Shown piece after piece: positions 21,101-29,010 of a stretch of 64,000 nucleotides of DNA. The position numbers were made by a program, and so were the translations under genes. The stretch comes from Legionella rubrilucens (lineage in GTDB: Bacteria > Pseudomonadota > Gammaproteobacteria > Legionellales > Legionellaceae): NCBI RefSeq assembly GCF_001468125.1, contig NZ_LNYT01000020.1, positions 1 through 64,000 of the forward strand. The letters are read 5' to 3'. Position 1 is the first letter of the stretch, and every line of letters begins with the position of its first letter. Under the pieces are notes generated by a model. The model had not been told where the DNA came from. It saw nothing but the letters and a program-made list of their open reading frames with translations, and made no database searches.

Positions 21101-21290
21101 ACCAGTAAGCCAATTGGGTGACATCGTTGTTCATTATTAACCCGGCTAATTCAGCCTCGGGTTTTCCATTAAAGAGGGGTTTTTGTGCGTGGCAGGCAAG
21201 AATCAGTTGCGCGAGTTGAACCGTCGATCGCGGGTTAAAGACAGGCGTTGAACCAATGGCCTCTTCTTTTCCTGAACTCATAAGCATCAT
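18129..21290 (-). CDS. Multidomain effector candidate: YopJ-like domain plus SpvC/OspF-like C-terminal domain
   Basis: The 1053-residue protein has no signal peptide. Residues ~155-290 match the YopJ acetyltransferase/C55 peptidase core in order and spacing: His207 in GRHTIGFDVE, Glu227 in IFCFESAA, and Cys268 in LQKDTYNCSIYTLAAL, with gaps of 20 and 41 residues against 19 and 44 in YopJ (from memory). Residues 897-1006 resemble SpvC/OspF phosphothreonine lyases: KFNVSIHKDDLSKAF against KFHISV...QAF, a Lys (927) at the general-base position, and IYRNP for LYIKP. However the catalytic His is Asn899 and a phosphate-binding Arg is Thr1002, so lyase activity is doubtful. The ~600-residue middle is helical and unassigned. 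Both families are translocated MAPK-pathway modifiers. Confidence 0.65.
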   Translation of the reverse strand: MMLMSSGKEEAIGSTPVFNPRSTVQLAQLILACHAQKPLFNGKPEAELAGLIMNNDVTQLAYWLQFNSFLRYQLQKIMESANAQELSDTLIHKIHERLADYFHEQKTKKTIATYEEKDFVSRDYVKLHDLEKLYQNLNATLDSSDILPILNAKNRRQKKMGRSGILIAIRCASYASEATARKFARILSELAPGERKQYVYYHKNGRHTIGFDVERDRSGSYRIFCFESAADPKHFEALDLLYKELNKRGLSFEIKSCQSQLQKDTYNCSIYTLAALSELSKYDHVFDYLPSQYEEVQSLKTTKKVTISTLAGLRTTHFDHMDKISWVPLHAMPIKIIAMAQSYDTMSKTLQKSKDFDVDPEGFLDWHKKKFRFEPSREQETKYVNQRRKNIVKQLNQAMEPILKSAYTQFINQLPLLAFIDQGETPDFKKEISDNPSWSIDEKLAHIEKLFFAITRQHQINPSNPALASVKPHYLMSLLLLRHEYLRLLSLKPREEYEKYFKEGKEGSILRYALEKPCSQLAIATPVSLQRVFKASFPKEFVNEYYMWINTFTDLQITNPLLAVFTGSIVQSQEVVALLDSFEKEYVDGSDASLMMTTGKLFEFLHPIMADCLSYNSATHLLKASAGIEPVDLLESIESHVHRAFIFSEDGQCYFYHKDNTPPLRAIDVNPASLQKVVSLVEQEIKIRGENPKEVVDLNNKPVKTILSHLQPLLNDISLLTGSTPYSDKEIIQKRNLLMLREIYLNYLFRLFNQDKKLALDYWSSWKSELFAPLKLLSRDYPLSQNALDAVTALNNAEKSVSMDNNNTASSLSDRMSNALSGIVEMTYSFFKPSSLRDIVMNYYVKESKEEMECDTYEKYDKLNFKLKLFQSMERDTRWVQYERCHPPVKPLESDWKFNVSIHKDDLSKAFPVVAEIANRHGLGVLKIMTAAHANRVHKYNNKNMIGREIVIYRNPNLDIRAAQWIEIINELESGLKKTGIRTSTDRCPSSNRQLGKYTSYTHEAWTDSQMNIPFAEGIVETALEEDDPFADYEYNPSTEAPASKTITSKKPG

Positions 21291-21467
21291 CAGCAGAAAA
21301 TGACTGCATCAAGTATAGCAGGTGATCACGTCCAGAATGCCAAAAAAGAGGATTTTTTACGGATGCCTTGTTTTGAACGGTGTGTTGCTTTCCCTCCGGG
21401 GAGCGACCTTTAGGCCGTCTTTTATTATGGACTTGAAAACCGTACTATTTATTATGGCTTCTTACCC

Positions 21468-22514
21468 ATGATGGCTATAAAAATTAATATCTATTCAAAG
21501 AAAGTTAAAAAATTTGTATTCGCCGGCATCGCCCTGGCTACCGTCCTGGTCATAGGGACAGTAGGCTATTGGTTCATCGGTCATGGAAACTATTCGGTGG
21601 TGGATTGTTTTTATATGACGTTCATTACCATAGCCACCATCGGTTACGGTGAAGTGATTGATTTGGATAATAACGCAGTGGGGCGGTTATTCACTGTTTT
21701 TGTCGCTCTTTCGGGAATAGGGGTTGCCACCTACATTATTACCAATCTGACTGCATTTATGGTGGATGTTGAAATTTCCGAAGTACTCATGAGAAAAAAA
21801 ATGAATAAGCAAATTAAAAAACTCAAAAATCATTACATCGTGTGCGGGGTTGAAGGGGTGGGCTTTCACATCATTAAAGAGTTAGCCGAAACAAAGCGCA
21901 CGAGCGTCATCATTGATGTCAATAGAGCACACATTGACAAATTAGTGGATGTTTTTCATGACCAGTTATTCATGGTGGGCGATGCCAGTGACAGTGATGT
22001 CTTAATGGCCTGCGGCATTAACGAGGCCTTGGGCCTTTTTGCCATTACGGGGGATGATAATGAAAACCTCGTTATCAGTCTGACGGCTAAACAGCTTAAC
22101 CCTCACCTTCGGGTGGTGGCCAACTGCCATGATCTTAAGAATGCCGAGAAAATGAAAATGGCAGGTGCTGATGCGGTAGTGTCTCCCAGTTATATCGGCG
22201 GTATGCGCATGGCATCGGAAATGATCCGTTCTACAGCAGTGTCTTTTTTAGATACCATGCTCAGGGACAGAGAAAAAAATTTACGCGTTGAAGAATTCAC
22301 CGTACCCGAGGCCTGGTTTGGCCACGCCATTGAAAGGTTGAATTTCAAACAATACCCCAGCTTACTGCTATTAGCCGTTAAAACAGAAGGGACCTGGATT
22401 TATAACCCCTCGCCTGCTTATGTGCTGAACGCCGGGGATACGTTGATTTTTATGATCACGCCGGAGGAGAGAGGGGAGTTGGAGGCGGTTTTAAAAACGG
22501 ATTCGAACCATTAG
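21468..22514 (+). CDS. Two-TM potassium channel with RCK (TrkA-N/TrkA-C) domains
   Basis: The 348-residue protein has an inner-membrane pore module: TM1 at about 15-37, a pore helix with selectivity filter TIGYGE (residues 57-62), and TM2 at about 72-97. A cytosolic RCK domain follows, with a Rossmann glycine motif (YIVCGVEGVGFHI) and acidic VIIDVNR ending strand beta-2, and then a TrkA-C domain (RVEEFTVPE to the end). This is the MthK/Kch plan: a K+ channel gated by ligand binding to the RCK ring. It is divergent from the 1053-aa gene and lies upstream of the helicase gene, about 200 bases apart. Confidence 0.88.
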   Translation: MMAIKINIYSKKVKKFVFAGIALATVLVIGTVGYWFIGHGNYSVVDCFYMTFITIATIGYGEVIDLDNNAVGRLFTVFVALSGIGVATYIITNLTAFMVDVEISEVLMRKKMNKQIKKLKNHYIVCGVEGVGFHIIKELAETKRTSVIIDVNRAHIDKLVDVFHDQLFMVGDASDSDVLMACGINEALGLFAITGDDNENLVISLTAKQLNPHLRVVANCHDLKNAEKMKMAGADAVVSPSYIGGMRMASEMIRSTAVSFLDTMLRDREKNLRVEEFTVPEAWFGHAIERLNFKQYPSLLLLAVKTEGTWIYNPSPAYVLNAGDTLIFMITPEERGELEAVLKTDSNH

Positions 22515-22720
22515 CAAGGTGATTATGGAGTATGAACTGAATTTAAAATCAATCCCGTTGTTCAAGGGACCCTCTCTTTATTGTGTTACGTCTTAACCTC
22601 TTTAAGAAACCCGTTAAAGATAATGTTTGAGTTTTCCCTCCCATCCGTATACAATTGCACTGAAAATATTCATATTGAACAATCCCATTCAATCCCCATT
22701 TGCTCTCTACAGGACATCCC

Positions 22721-23992
22721 ATGAGTTTTGCATCCTTAGGCTTAATTGAGCCTTTAACCAATGCCGTGAAGGTATTAGGCTATGACCAACCCTCCGCCAT
22801 TCAGGCTAAAGCCATCCCTGAAATTTTGCTAGGAAACGATCTTTTAGCTTCCGCCCAGACAGGAACCGGTAAAACGGCCAGTTTTGTGTTACCCATTCTG
22901 CAAAAAACCAGCGTCAAATCGCGTGCCAGAAGTAACCGTACCAAAGTATTGATTTTAACACCCACCCGCGAATTGGCGGCGCAGGTTCATGAGAGCATTG
23001 TGCAATATGGCGCCAATCTGTCGTTGCGTTCTGCGGTAGTCTTTGGCGGAGTAAAAATCAATCCTCAGATGATGCGTTTGCGTGCAGGCGTTGAGCTTCT
23101 GGTGGCGACGCCCGGCCGCTTGCTGGACTTGCATCAGCAAAACGCCATTCACTTTGATGAAGTGGACACCCTGGTGCTCGATGAAGCCGACCGTATGCTG
23201 GATATGGGCTTTATTCACGATATCAAGCGAATCATTAAATTATTACCGGAAAAACGTCAGAATCTGCTCTTTTCAGCTACCTTTTCCGATGAAATTCGCA
23301 AGCTGGTCAAAGGCATTCTCAATCGCCCGGTGGAAATTGAAGTGGCTCCGAGAAACGTCACGGCAGATGCCGTGAAGCAGGTCGTTCATCCGGTGGATAA
23401 AGGGCGAAAAAGCGAGTTATTAGGCCATTTGATTCATAGTAAAAAGTGGGGGCAAACCATTGTATTTACCCGCACCAAACATGGCGCCAATAAATTGGTC
23501 AAGCAATTGCAGGCCTCCAACATTCATGCCCAGGCGATTCACGGTAATAAATCACAAGCCCAACGCACCAAAGTGCTGGCAGAATTCAAATCCGGTGAAT
23601 TACACATCCTGGTAGCCACTGACATTGCGGCCCGCGGTCTGGACATCGACCAACTGCCCTGTGTGGTGAATTATGATTTACCGCAAGTGGCGGAAGATTA
23701 TGTGCACCGTATCGGCAGAACAGGGCGAGCCGGTGCGTCGGGATTGGCGGTGTCTTTAGTCAGCGCCGATGAGATTAATCAACTCCAGGCTATCCAAAAA
23801 TTAATTCAATGCAAACTGCAGCGTAAAGAGGTAGAAGGTTTTGAGCCAGAGCATCATTTACCCAACGAGGTGATCGCCAGGCCGCCCGTAAAAAAGCCTA
23901 ATGCCCTCAAGCATCAAACCTTGGATGCCGGCGGCAGGCAGCCGCACTACCGTCAAGGTAAATCCCGAGCAGGGGCCAGGACCAGGGCTTGA
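22721..23992 (+). CDS. rhlE: DEAD-box ATP-dependent RNA helicase, RhlE type
   Basis: The start is placed at ATG 22721, preceded by AGGA six bases upstream, rather than the TTG at 22700. All helicase motifs are present in order: Q motif (GYDQPSAIQ), [40 protein letters not shown] and [10 protein letters not shown]. The 423 residues end in a basic tail ([10 protein letters not shown], then [12 protein letters not shown]) as in RhlE, which remodels structured RNA in ribosome assembly and mRNA decay. It is a single-gene unit with a basic C-terminus presumably for RNA binding. Confidence 0.88.
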   Translation: MSFASLGLIEPLTNAVKVLGYDQPSAIQAKAIPEILLGNDLLASAQTGTGKTASFVLPILQKTSVKSRARSNRTKVLILTPTRELAAQVHESIVQYGANLSLRSAVVFGGVKINPQMMRLRAGVELLVATPGRLLDLHQQNAIHFDEVDTLVLDEADRMLDMGFIHDIKRIIKLLPEKRQNLLFSATFSDEIRKLVKGILNRPVEIEVAPRNVTADAVKQVVHPVDKGRKSELLGHLIHSKKWGQTIVFTRTKHGANKLVKQLQASNIHAQAIHGNKSQAQRTKVLAEFKSGELHILVATDIAARGLDIDQLPCVVNYDLPQVAEDYVHRIGRTGRAGASGLAVSLVSADEINQLQAIQKLIQCKLQRKEVEGFEPEHHLPNEVIARPPVKKPNALKHQTLDAGGRQPHYRQGKSRAGARTRA

Positions 23993-24032
23993 ATTGAATG
24001 GCTGTGAGCATTCATTGAGGTAGAGGTTTTAT

Positions 24033-25406
24033 TTATCCTTTTTTAGGCAGGGCTAAAAACAACGAGCCGGCATGATTGATCGCATTGGCTTCCGCGCCGG
24101 CCTGGTCGCCTTCGCCTTTATAAACATCGACATGAGCACCCACAATAGCCCCTCCTGTATCCTGTGCCACACACCAGGAGGTTTTATTGTTGCAATGGTA
24201 AATAAAACTCATTCCCACCGGGATAACCTTGTGGTCTGTGGCACAGGAAGCATGAGGCGTCAGCGTAATGTTTTCAGAACCATAAGGGCCGCCTGCTTCT
24301 TTGGCAAAAAAGACATAGCTTTGGTCGCGGTTTCGCAAATTGTCGGCCTGATGAGGATTAAGGCTATCGAGGTATCGGCGAATCTGCTTTTCCGACGCGG
24401 CGCTTTGTTTGATTTTTTGTGACACATTACAGCGTAATTTCGCCTCATCATGGCATTTGGGATCCCTGGCGCAACGCTCGATGGTCTCCAAATTGCCGCC
24501 ACAGGTGGGATCCTGAGCGCATTGGACGATGCGGCCAAGCATGGTACGCGGCCTGCCGTTGGCACCGGCGTAATTCACATGAAGGAATTGGCCATCGAGC
24601 ACCAGGGAGCCAGAGCCTTCAACCATTAAAAAAGCCGGATCATTGGGATCTTTGACGTAGCCAATGATGTACTTTTTGTCCAGAGCGCCATGTTCAATTT
24701 CTTCTCGGTCGGGCACCACCGAATAGGTGCCGTTTTTATGTTTAAGACAAAATCCACGCGCCATGTTGGTCAGAGGATCGACGCCGCACAAGGGGCCTTT
24801 TAAGTGCAATCGTTTACTTTCCAGCACGGCATTGACTACACCCGGATTACCGTAGACTGGGTATAAAAAGGCACCACCCCGTTGACTGCGTGCTTCAATG
24901 GCCGCGGGCGCGTAGTAAGCGGTGAATTGGAACTCACCCTGCTTAAATCCGGCATGGTTTTCAGGCCAGCCTTCACTTTTATACCAGTCAAATTCCATTT
25001 TAAGCGCCGAAACATAGGTTTTAAAGTTGCCATGGGCCGCTTTTGCCAGCGCGAGCATTTTTTGATTGGTACGAAGGCACCAATCCTGTCGGTTAAGCTG
25101 CCGGCCGGCAATGGTTATTCTTTGGAATTCACCGCGGCTTTTTTGGCAGTTTTTAATCTGGTGATTCAAGGCGCTGATCACTTCATCCATATTGCCCACA
25201 AGGTTTGCGAAGGGGAGTTGCGAGGGGGGAATTTTATGGAATTTAAAGCGCAGAACACCGGGTTCCCTGGCCGCCATTTTTTGCCGGGTGGTGTAATCTG
25301 CAAACCGTCTGATATCCAGGCAGCGCTGGATGGCATCGGCTGGGAGTGCGGCGTCGGCGAGTAAGCTGAATGTCATCAAGGCAAGAAAAAAAACGGTTCG
25401 ATGCAT
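24033..25406 (-). CDS. mltA: Membrane-bound lytic murein transglycosylase A with a Cys-rich insertion
   Basis: The 457-residue exported protein has a signal peptide (FFLALMTFSLLADA) without a lipobox Cys at the expected place. The MltA barrel motifs FTAYYAP, MVEGSGSLVL and VNYAGANGRPRTMLGRI are followed, near the C-terminus, by the 3D domain AQDTGGAIVGAHVDVYKGEGDQAG that holds the catalytic Asp. MltA cleaves glycan strands of peptidoglycan to 1,6-anhydro products. Between barrel and 3D segment lies an added region with six Cys in two CAxDPxC-like units (VQCAQDPTCGG, ERCARDPKCHD), absent from the E. coli protein as I know it. It converges with rhlE. Confidence 0.85.
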   Translation of the reverse strand: MHRTVFFLALMTFSLLADAALPADAIQRCLDIRRFADYTTRQKMAAREPGVLRFKFHKIPPSQLPFANLVGNMDEVISALNHQIKNCQKSRGEFQRITIAGRQLNRQDWCLRTNQKMLALAKAAHGNFKTYVSALKMEFDWYKSEGWPENHAGFKQGEFQFTAYYAPAAIEARSQRGGAFLYPVYGNPGVVNAVLESKRLHLKGPLCGVDPLTNMARGFCLKHKNGTYSVVPDREEIEHGALDKKYIIGYVKDPNDPAFLMVEGSGSLVLDGQFLHVNYAGANGRPRTMLGRIVQCAQDPTCGGNLETIERCARDPKCHDEAKLRCNVSQKIKQSAASEKQIRRYLDSLNPHQADNLRNRDQSYVFFAKEAGGPYGSENITLTPHASCATDHKVIPVGMSFIYHCNNKTSWCVAQDTGGAIVGAHVDVYKGEGDQAGAEANAINHAGSLFLALPKKG

Positions 25407-25513
25407 GGTGTCCTTTCGTCGGTTATTATTGGGTGTTGCCCAATCATTGACTTTGCGATGGGGCGATTATACCGGCTATTGCCGGGCCATTAAAGGAAAA
25501 TAAAGCCAGCGGT

Positions 25514-25545
25514 TTAACCACTGCCTGAATGCAGGCAGTGGTTAA
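25514..25545 (-). terminator. Strong hairpin terminator of the phosphodiesterase gene
   Basis: A perfect 14-bp stem with an AATG-type loop (25514-25527 with 25532-25545) begins nine bases past the stop of the leftward gene at 25554. On the minus strand the bases after it read ACCGCTGGCTTTATTTT, so the T-rich part is displaced. Confidence 0.6.
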
Positions 25546-25553
25546 GTCTGCAA

Positions 25554-26795
25554 TTAAAAACTGACGATCCACCGGGATGAAGGATTGATGGATTGCGGGT
25601 TGTTGGGGTTGCCAGCCGTGTAATGCTGACTCATCAGGCGGCTGGCTTTGCTATCAAATTGACTGCCCTGGATATGACTTTGCAGGCACTGAGCCACGCT
25701 CTTGCTGGGGCCTTGAGCACAAAAAGCCTTATCAAAATCATAATAGTTATTCATGGTACTGCTGTCAGCGCTTTTGCCTGTGAAGTTATACGTGACATAG
25801 TCCCTGATAAACCAGGGACTGTTTTTACTGTTTCTGCCGAATGTCATGGTTTTAAAAGAAGAGGCATTGCCATGATCCGTTCCTAACCCGGCTGAGTAGA
25901 TGACCGGAATAATGGTGGTTTTGCCGGCATGGGTTATCTTAAAGGCGTGGATTTCATCAAAATGGGTATGCGCAGCCAGCATGCCGACAACAACATCCGG
26001 GTAGGCCTTAAGGGTGGATTTAAACGAATTCAAATAGCGGGTTTCCCATTGTTGCGGCGGTACATGCATAGCCAATACGATATTTTCATGGTTTGCCTGA
26101 CTTGTTTTAATCTGGTCCGCTAACCAGGCGAGTTCGGCGGCGTCACCGTCGCGGGAAGGGGAGAACCCCGGCCTTGAAACAAACAAAACACTGTTTAACG
26201 ACAACAGCTTAAGGTGATCGCCAAGGTACGCGCTGTAATACCCTTTGTCGGTATTTTCACCCGCCACGCAAGGGGTACCCTGAAAGGGGCATTTGACACC
26301 AGTGGAAAGGAATCCATCGTCCATGCCGTTAATGGCACCAAATAATTGGTAAGCAGACTGAGCCCCGCTCTGGAAAGGGCCGTAATCGCGCTGTGGCGAA
26401 TCATTATTGCCAAAGACATAGAATAAGGGGGTCGGATTTAATTTTTCATAGTATTTTTCAAAGACCAGTTTCATGTCCGCCGTTGTGGTTTTTTGATGGT
26501 AGGCGTTATGGGCCGGTAAATCACCTAATAAAATAACCGCCTGGGCTTTGGCCGGATTGGCATCCATGTAGCCGCCGATTTTGGACATCAGCGTGCCATA
26601 ACTTCGTTGATCCAATTCCTGAGAAACACCATGGGCTGGATTGATTGCGGAGGATTGGTGCAATTTAACATCGACGTGAGGGTCGGAAATGATCACAAGC
26701 CCCACTTCATCAGGCGTAGAGTGCACCATGCCGGATGCCAAAAGCAGGATGGTTGCTGTTGCACAACCCCCCCAATATTTTTTTAACCCATTCAC
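25554..26795 (-). CDS. Secreted calcineurin-like metallophosphoesterase (acid sphingomyelinase-like)
   Basis: The start is taken at GTG 26795: GGAG lies seven or eight bases upstream, and the protein then opens with a normal signal peptide (LKKYWGGCATATILLLASG). The frame itself reaches 26867. Metal-binding motifs are all present: SDPHVD, LLGDLPAHN, FGNNDSP, LAMHVPP and LAAHTHFDE, giving the binuclear centre of calcineurin-type phosphoesterases. The spacing, with ~130 residues between GNND and the MHVPP motif, resembles acid sphingomyelinase-like phosphodiesterases, and several Cys suit an exported enzyme. The substrate, whether a phospholipid or a cyclic nucleotide, is not decided by sequence. 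Confidence 0.8.
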   Translation of the reverse strand: MNGLKKYWGGCATATILLLASGMVHSTPDEVGLVIISDPHVDVKLHQSSAINPAHGVSQELDQRSYGTLMSKIGGYMDANPAKAQAVILLGDLPAHNAYHQKTTTADMKLVFEKYYEKLNPTPLFYVFGNNDSPQRDYGPFQSGAQSAYQLFGAINGMDDGFLSTGVKCPFQGTPCVAGENTDKGYYSAYLGDHLKLLSLNSVLFVSRPGFSPSRDGDAAELAWLADQIKTSQANHENIVLAMHVPPQQWETRYLNSFKSTLKAYPDVVVGMLAAHTHFDEIHAFKITHAGKTTIIPVIYSAGLGTDHGNASSFKTMTFGRNSKNSPWFIRDYVTYNFTGKSADSSTMNNYYDFDKAFCAQGPSKSVAQCLQSHIQGSQFDSKASRLMSQHYTAGNPNNPQSINPSSRWIVSF

Positions 26796-26881
26796 TGTAA
26801 TCGCTCCGTTAATCACAACGGTCGCAATAGTAACAAATTTGACCATAAATGGCCAATATTGATACAAATTTTACGGTTTTA

Positions 26882-27129
26882 TTACAATTGTCGGGCGGGG
26901 CATCGACCGTCTTTCAGGTTATGCCTGAGCAGGCGGTTGTCAATAGCGGTTAATCGTTCATCCGGTAAAAATTCCATACTGAACCACCAGGATTGCGGTT
27001 TTTGAATGTCAGGCATTAAATGCATTTCAAATGGATACTGACCAGATTCATCGCCTTCCCGTGAACCTCTTTTTTCTAATAATCATCAGCTTGAAAAGCG
27101 GTGAGGATAACGCAAAGTAAGAACAGCAT
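26882..27129 (-). pseudogene. Frameshifted gene for a small exported protein
   Basis: ATG 27129, with AGGGG five bases upstream, starts a hydrophobic leader (MLFLLCVILTAFQADDY) that meets TAG at 27076-27078. In the next frame an uninterrupted 66-codon reading, open from about 27082 to TAA at 26882-26884, continues with convincing protein-like sequence (YPFEMHLMPDIQKPQSWW, then FLPDERLTAIDNRLLRHNL). One base gained near 27076-27084 would join both into an ~82-residue exported protein. It may be a true mutation or a sequencing error. No family is recognised. It fills most of the 330-bp gap between the phosphodiesterase and maf-like genes. Confidence 0.5.
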
Positions 27130-27199
27130 CCTGCCCCTCTTGTTGGTATAAACGCCGGCGTGCGATAATCAGCCGACGCACTCTTTTTTTCTGTAACTC

Positions 27200-27769
27200 A
27201 TGCACGCATTAAACATGATTCTGGCCAGTGCTTCGCCAAGACGCCGTCATCTCCTGGAAGCTCACGGCTTCCGTGCGCGGGTCATGCCTGCTGACATAGA
27301 AGAAATACCGCAGCCGAATGAAGCGGCGAAAGCCTACGTGACTCGCCTGGCGAAAGAGAAGGCCGAGGCTGTTTTATCGCGGATAGCAATCCATGAAGCC
27401 GATCTGATTCTGGCGGCGGATACGACGGTGGCTTATCAGAACCATATTCTGGAAAAGCCCCGTGATGCAAACGATGCTTATACCATGCTGCAGAGGCTAA
27501 GCGGTAAAACGCACGAGGTTCATACGGGCTATGCCCTTGTTTTTCTACCCGCCAAACGCTGGATCGTTGACTGCGTAACCACCACCATTACATTTCATAC
27601 CCTGACTGAAGAGCAAATACATCAGTACATTGATTCTGGTGATCCCTTCGATAAGGCAGGCGCGTATGGAATACAGACTGTGCGCGATACCTTCGTGAAA
27701 GAAATAAAAGGCTCTTATTACAATGTCATGGGGCTGCCCATCGAGGACATTCTGCAAAAAATGCCCTAG
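27200..27769 (+). CDS. maf: Maf/YceF/YhdE family nucleotide pyrophosphatase
   Basis: The 189-residue cytosolic protein shows the Maf landmarks: ILASASPRRRHLL at the N-terminus, AADTTVAYQNHILEKP around residue 75, MLQRLSGKTHEVHTG, DKAGAYGIQ carrying the likely catalytic Asp, and GSYYNVMGLPI near the end. Maf enzymes hydrolyse dTTP/UTP or methylated nucleotides to monophosphates and keep modified nucleotides out of nucleic acids. The Gly-Leu-Pro end and DKAGAYGIQ are family-wide and do not separate YhdE from YceF subtypes. It is a single-gene unit convergent with the DUF2520 gene. Confidence 0.88.
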   Translation: MHALNMILASASPRRRHLLEAHGFRARVMPADIEEIPQPNEAAKAYVTRLAKEKAEAVLSRIAIHEADLILAADTTVAYQNHILEKPRDANDAYTMLQRLSGKTHEVHTGYALVFLPAKRWIVDCVTTTITFHTLTEEQIHQYIDSGDPFDKAGAYGIQTVRDTFVKEIKGSYYNVMGLPIEDILQKMP

Positions 27770-27799
27770 CCGCTCCCCAGAGTGTAATCGAATTGAAAA

Positions 27800-28648
27800 T
27801 CAACTACCCAACGCCTCGATGACAGCCTGTTTCTGTTCCCCGCTTAAGGTGGTCAGTGGCAGTGTGGCCTGTCCTAATACGGAATACAACCGGTGCGAAA
27901 CATCGGTTAATGCCAGCAGGTGATTGCTTATCGTCCCCGTATCGGCGCGTGTGATGGGGCCTGTCAGAGAAGAGCGCGGCGATTGAGTATGTTCTAAATT
28001 GGCCAGGGTGCCTTGCATTAAATTCAAAACGGCTCCCACCGCCACTGTCTCATTGATTCCCGCGTCTTTCAGGCAGGACAGGGCCTGGCTGAACAGCGTA
28101 ACAAGGTAGTTTGAGGCGAAAACCCCGGCGGCATGATAAAGCGGCTTTTTGGTTTTATCGATGGCAAAGACAATGGCGCCTAAGGCTTGCAATGGCTCAG
28201 TAAGCCGCTCCACGGCAGGCAAATCCCCTTCCACTGCACAGTAAGTGCCGCCAAATTCCTGCACGCTGAGGGCGGGTTGGGCGAAGCTGCGCAAGGGGTG
28301 AATACTGGCAGTATAACAACCGTTTACCCGCACGGCATCGAGGGCATCACTGGTTAATGCGCCGCTGCAATGGACGACAATGCTGCCGGGTTTTAAGTCG
28401 CTTTGGCTTAAAGCGGCACAGGCTGTGGCAATACAGGAATCAGGGGTGGTGATGAAGGTTATGTCCGCCGGAGGCAGTTCTTCGATTGCAGGGCACCATT
28501 TTCCCTGACCAATGAATTGCAACGCCGCCCTGGCACTGGTTTCAGTTTGATTGCAGACAAAGCCTATCTTAATCCCTTGTTCTCTGGATAACAGCCAGGC
28601 CAGGGTTTGTCCCACACGGCCTGCTCCTATGATGTTGATTACCGCCAT
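27800..28648 (-). CDS. Rossmann-like dehydrogenase with DUF2520 domain
   Basis: The 282-residue protein starts with a NAD(P)-binding motif (INIIGAGRVGQTLAWLL). It continues through ITFITTPDSCI and VVHCSGALTSDAL, the ProC/6-phosphogluconate-dehydrogenase-like N-terminal fold, into a helical C-terminal domain with KPLYHAAGVFASNYLVTL. This is the F420-dependent NADP reductase-like/DUF2520 family, widespread and enzymatically uncharacterised. A ketopantoate-like or imine reduction is a guess. The gene is leftward and convergent with maf. Confidence 0.8.
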   Translation of the reverse strand: MAVINIIGAGRVGQTLAWLLSREQGIKIGFVCNQTETSARAALQFIGQGKWCPAIEELPPADITFITTPDSCIATACAALSQSDLKPGSIVVHCSGALTSDALDAVRVNGCYTASIHPLRSFAQPALSVQEFGGTYCAVEGDLPAVERLTEPLQALGAIVFAIDKTKKPLYHAAGVFASNYLVTLFSQALSCLKDAGINETVAVGAVLNLMQGTLANLEHTQSPRSSLTGPITRADTGTISNHLLALTDVSHRLYSVLGQATLPLTTLSGEQKQAVIEALGS

Positions 28649-28694
28649 TTAAATCTCCGCATGGATGTTGCCAAATTGTATCTATTTTTTGCAG

Positions 28695-28767
28695 GTGAAC
28701 TCAACGTGTTGAGATGATTTAGGTGTTGACGTGTGCAATAAAAATACATAATATGGTTTGAGTTCAC
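28695..28767 (+). promoter_or_regulatory. Sigma-70 promoter framed by inverted-repeat operator half-sites
   Basis: TTGACG (28726-28731) and TAATAT (28749-28754) are 17 bp apart, an almost ideal promoter for the kinase-like gene. Directly upstream is a perfect 14-bp palindrome CTCAACGTGTTGAG (28700-28713). The overlapping GTGAACTCAA (28695-28704) is repeated inverted as TTGAGTTCAC at 28758-28767, just after the -10. Sites before and after the promoter suggest a repressor that binds both. Confidence 0.65.
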
Positions 28768-29010
28768 AATTTTAAGCTCACATGGTTAATTTAAATACAT
28801 GCAGAATGATGATGCGCAGCCTGGACACTGTCGTCGAGGTTGGTGCGGTCTTTTTGTGAAAAAGCGTTAAACAAGCAGTCCTCTCCAATACCGGTGTCCA
28901 GGTGGGTCGCGGTTCTTCCCAAAGCATCAGCGCTTAATTTCGTCTCGAAAATGCCAGTTCCTGCTCCAGGCGTGCTGAGCTTTTCTTGAGACACCAAGTG
29001 AGGTGACACC
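28768..29010 (+). other. Long 5' leader of the kinase-like gene
   Basis: With the promoter at 28726-28754 the leader is about 250 bases. It contains a long-range inverted repeat (CCTGGACAC 28820-28828 with GTGTCCAGG 28894-28902) and a second bulged one (GTCTCGAAAA with TTTTCTTGAGAC) ending near the ribosome site. Very short frames begin at 28799 and 28806. Post-transcriptional control is possible, but no known riboswitch was recognised. Confidence 0.35.
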
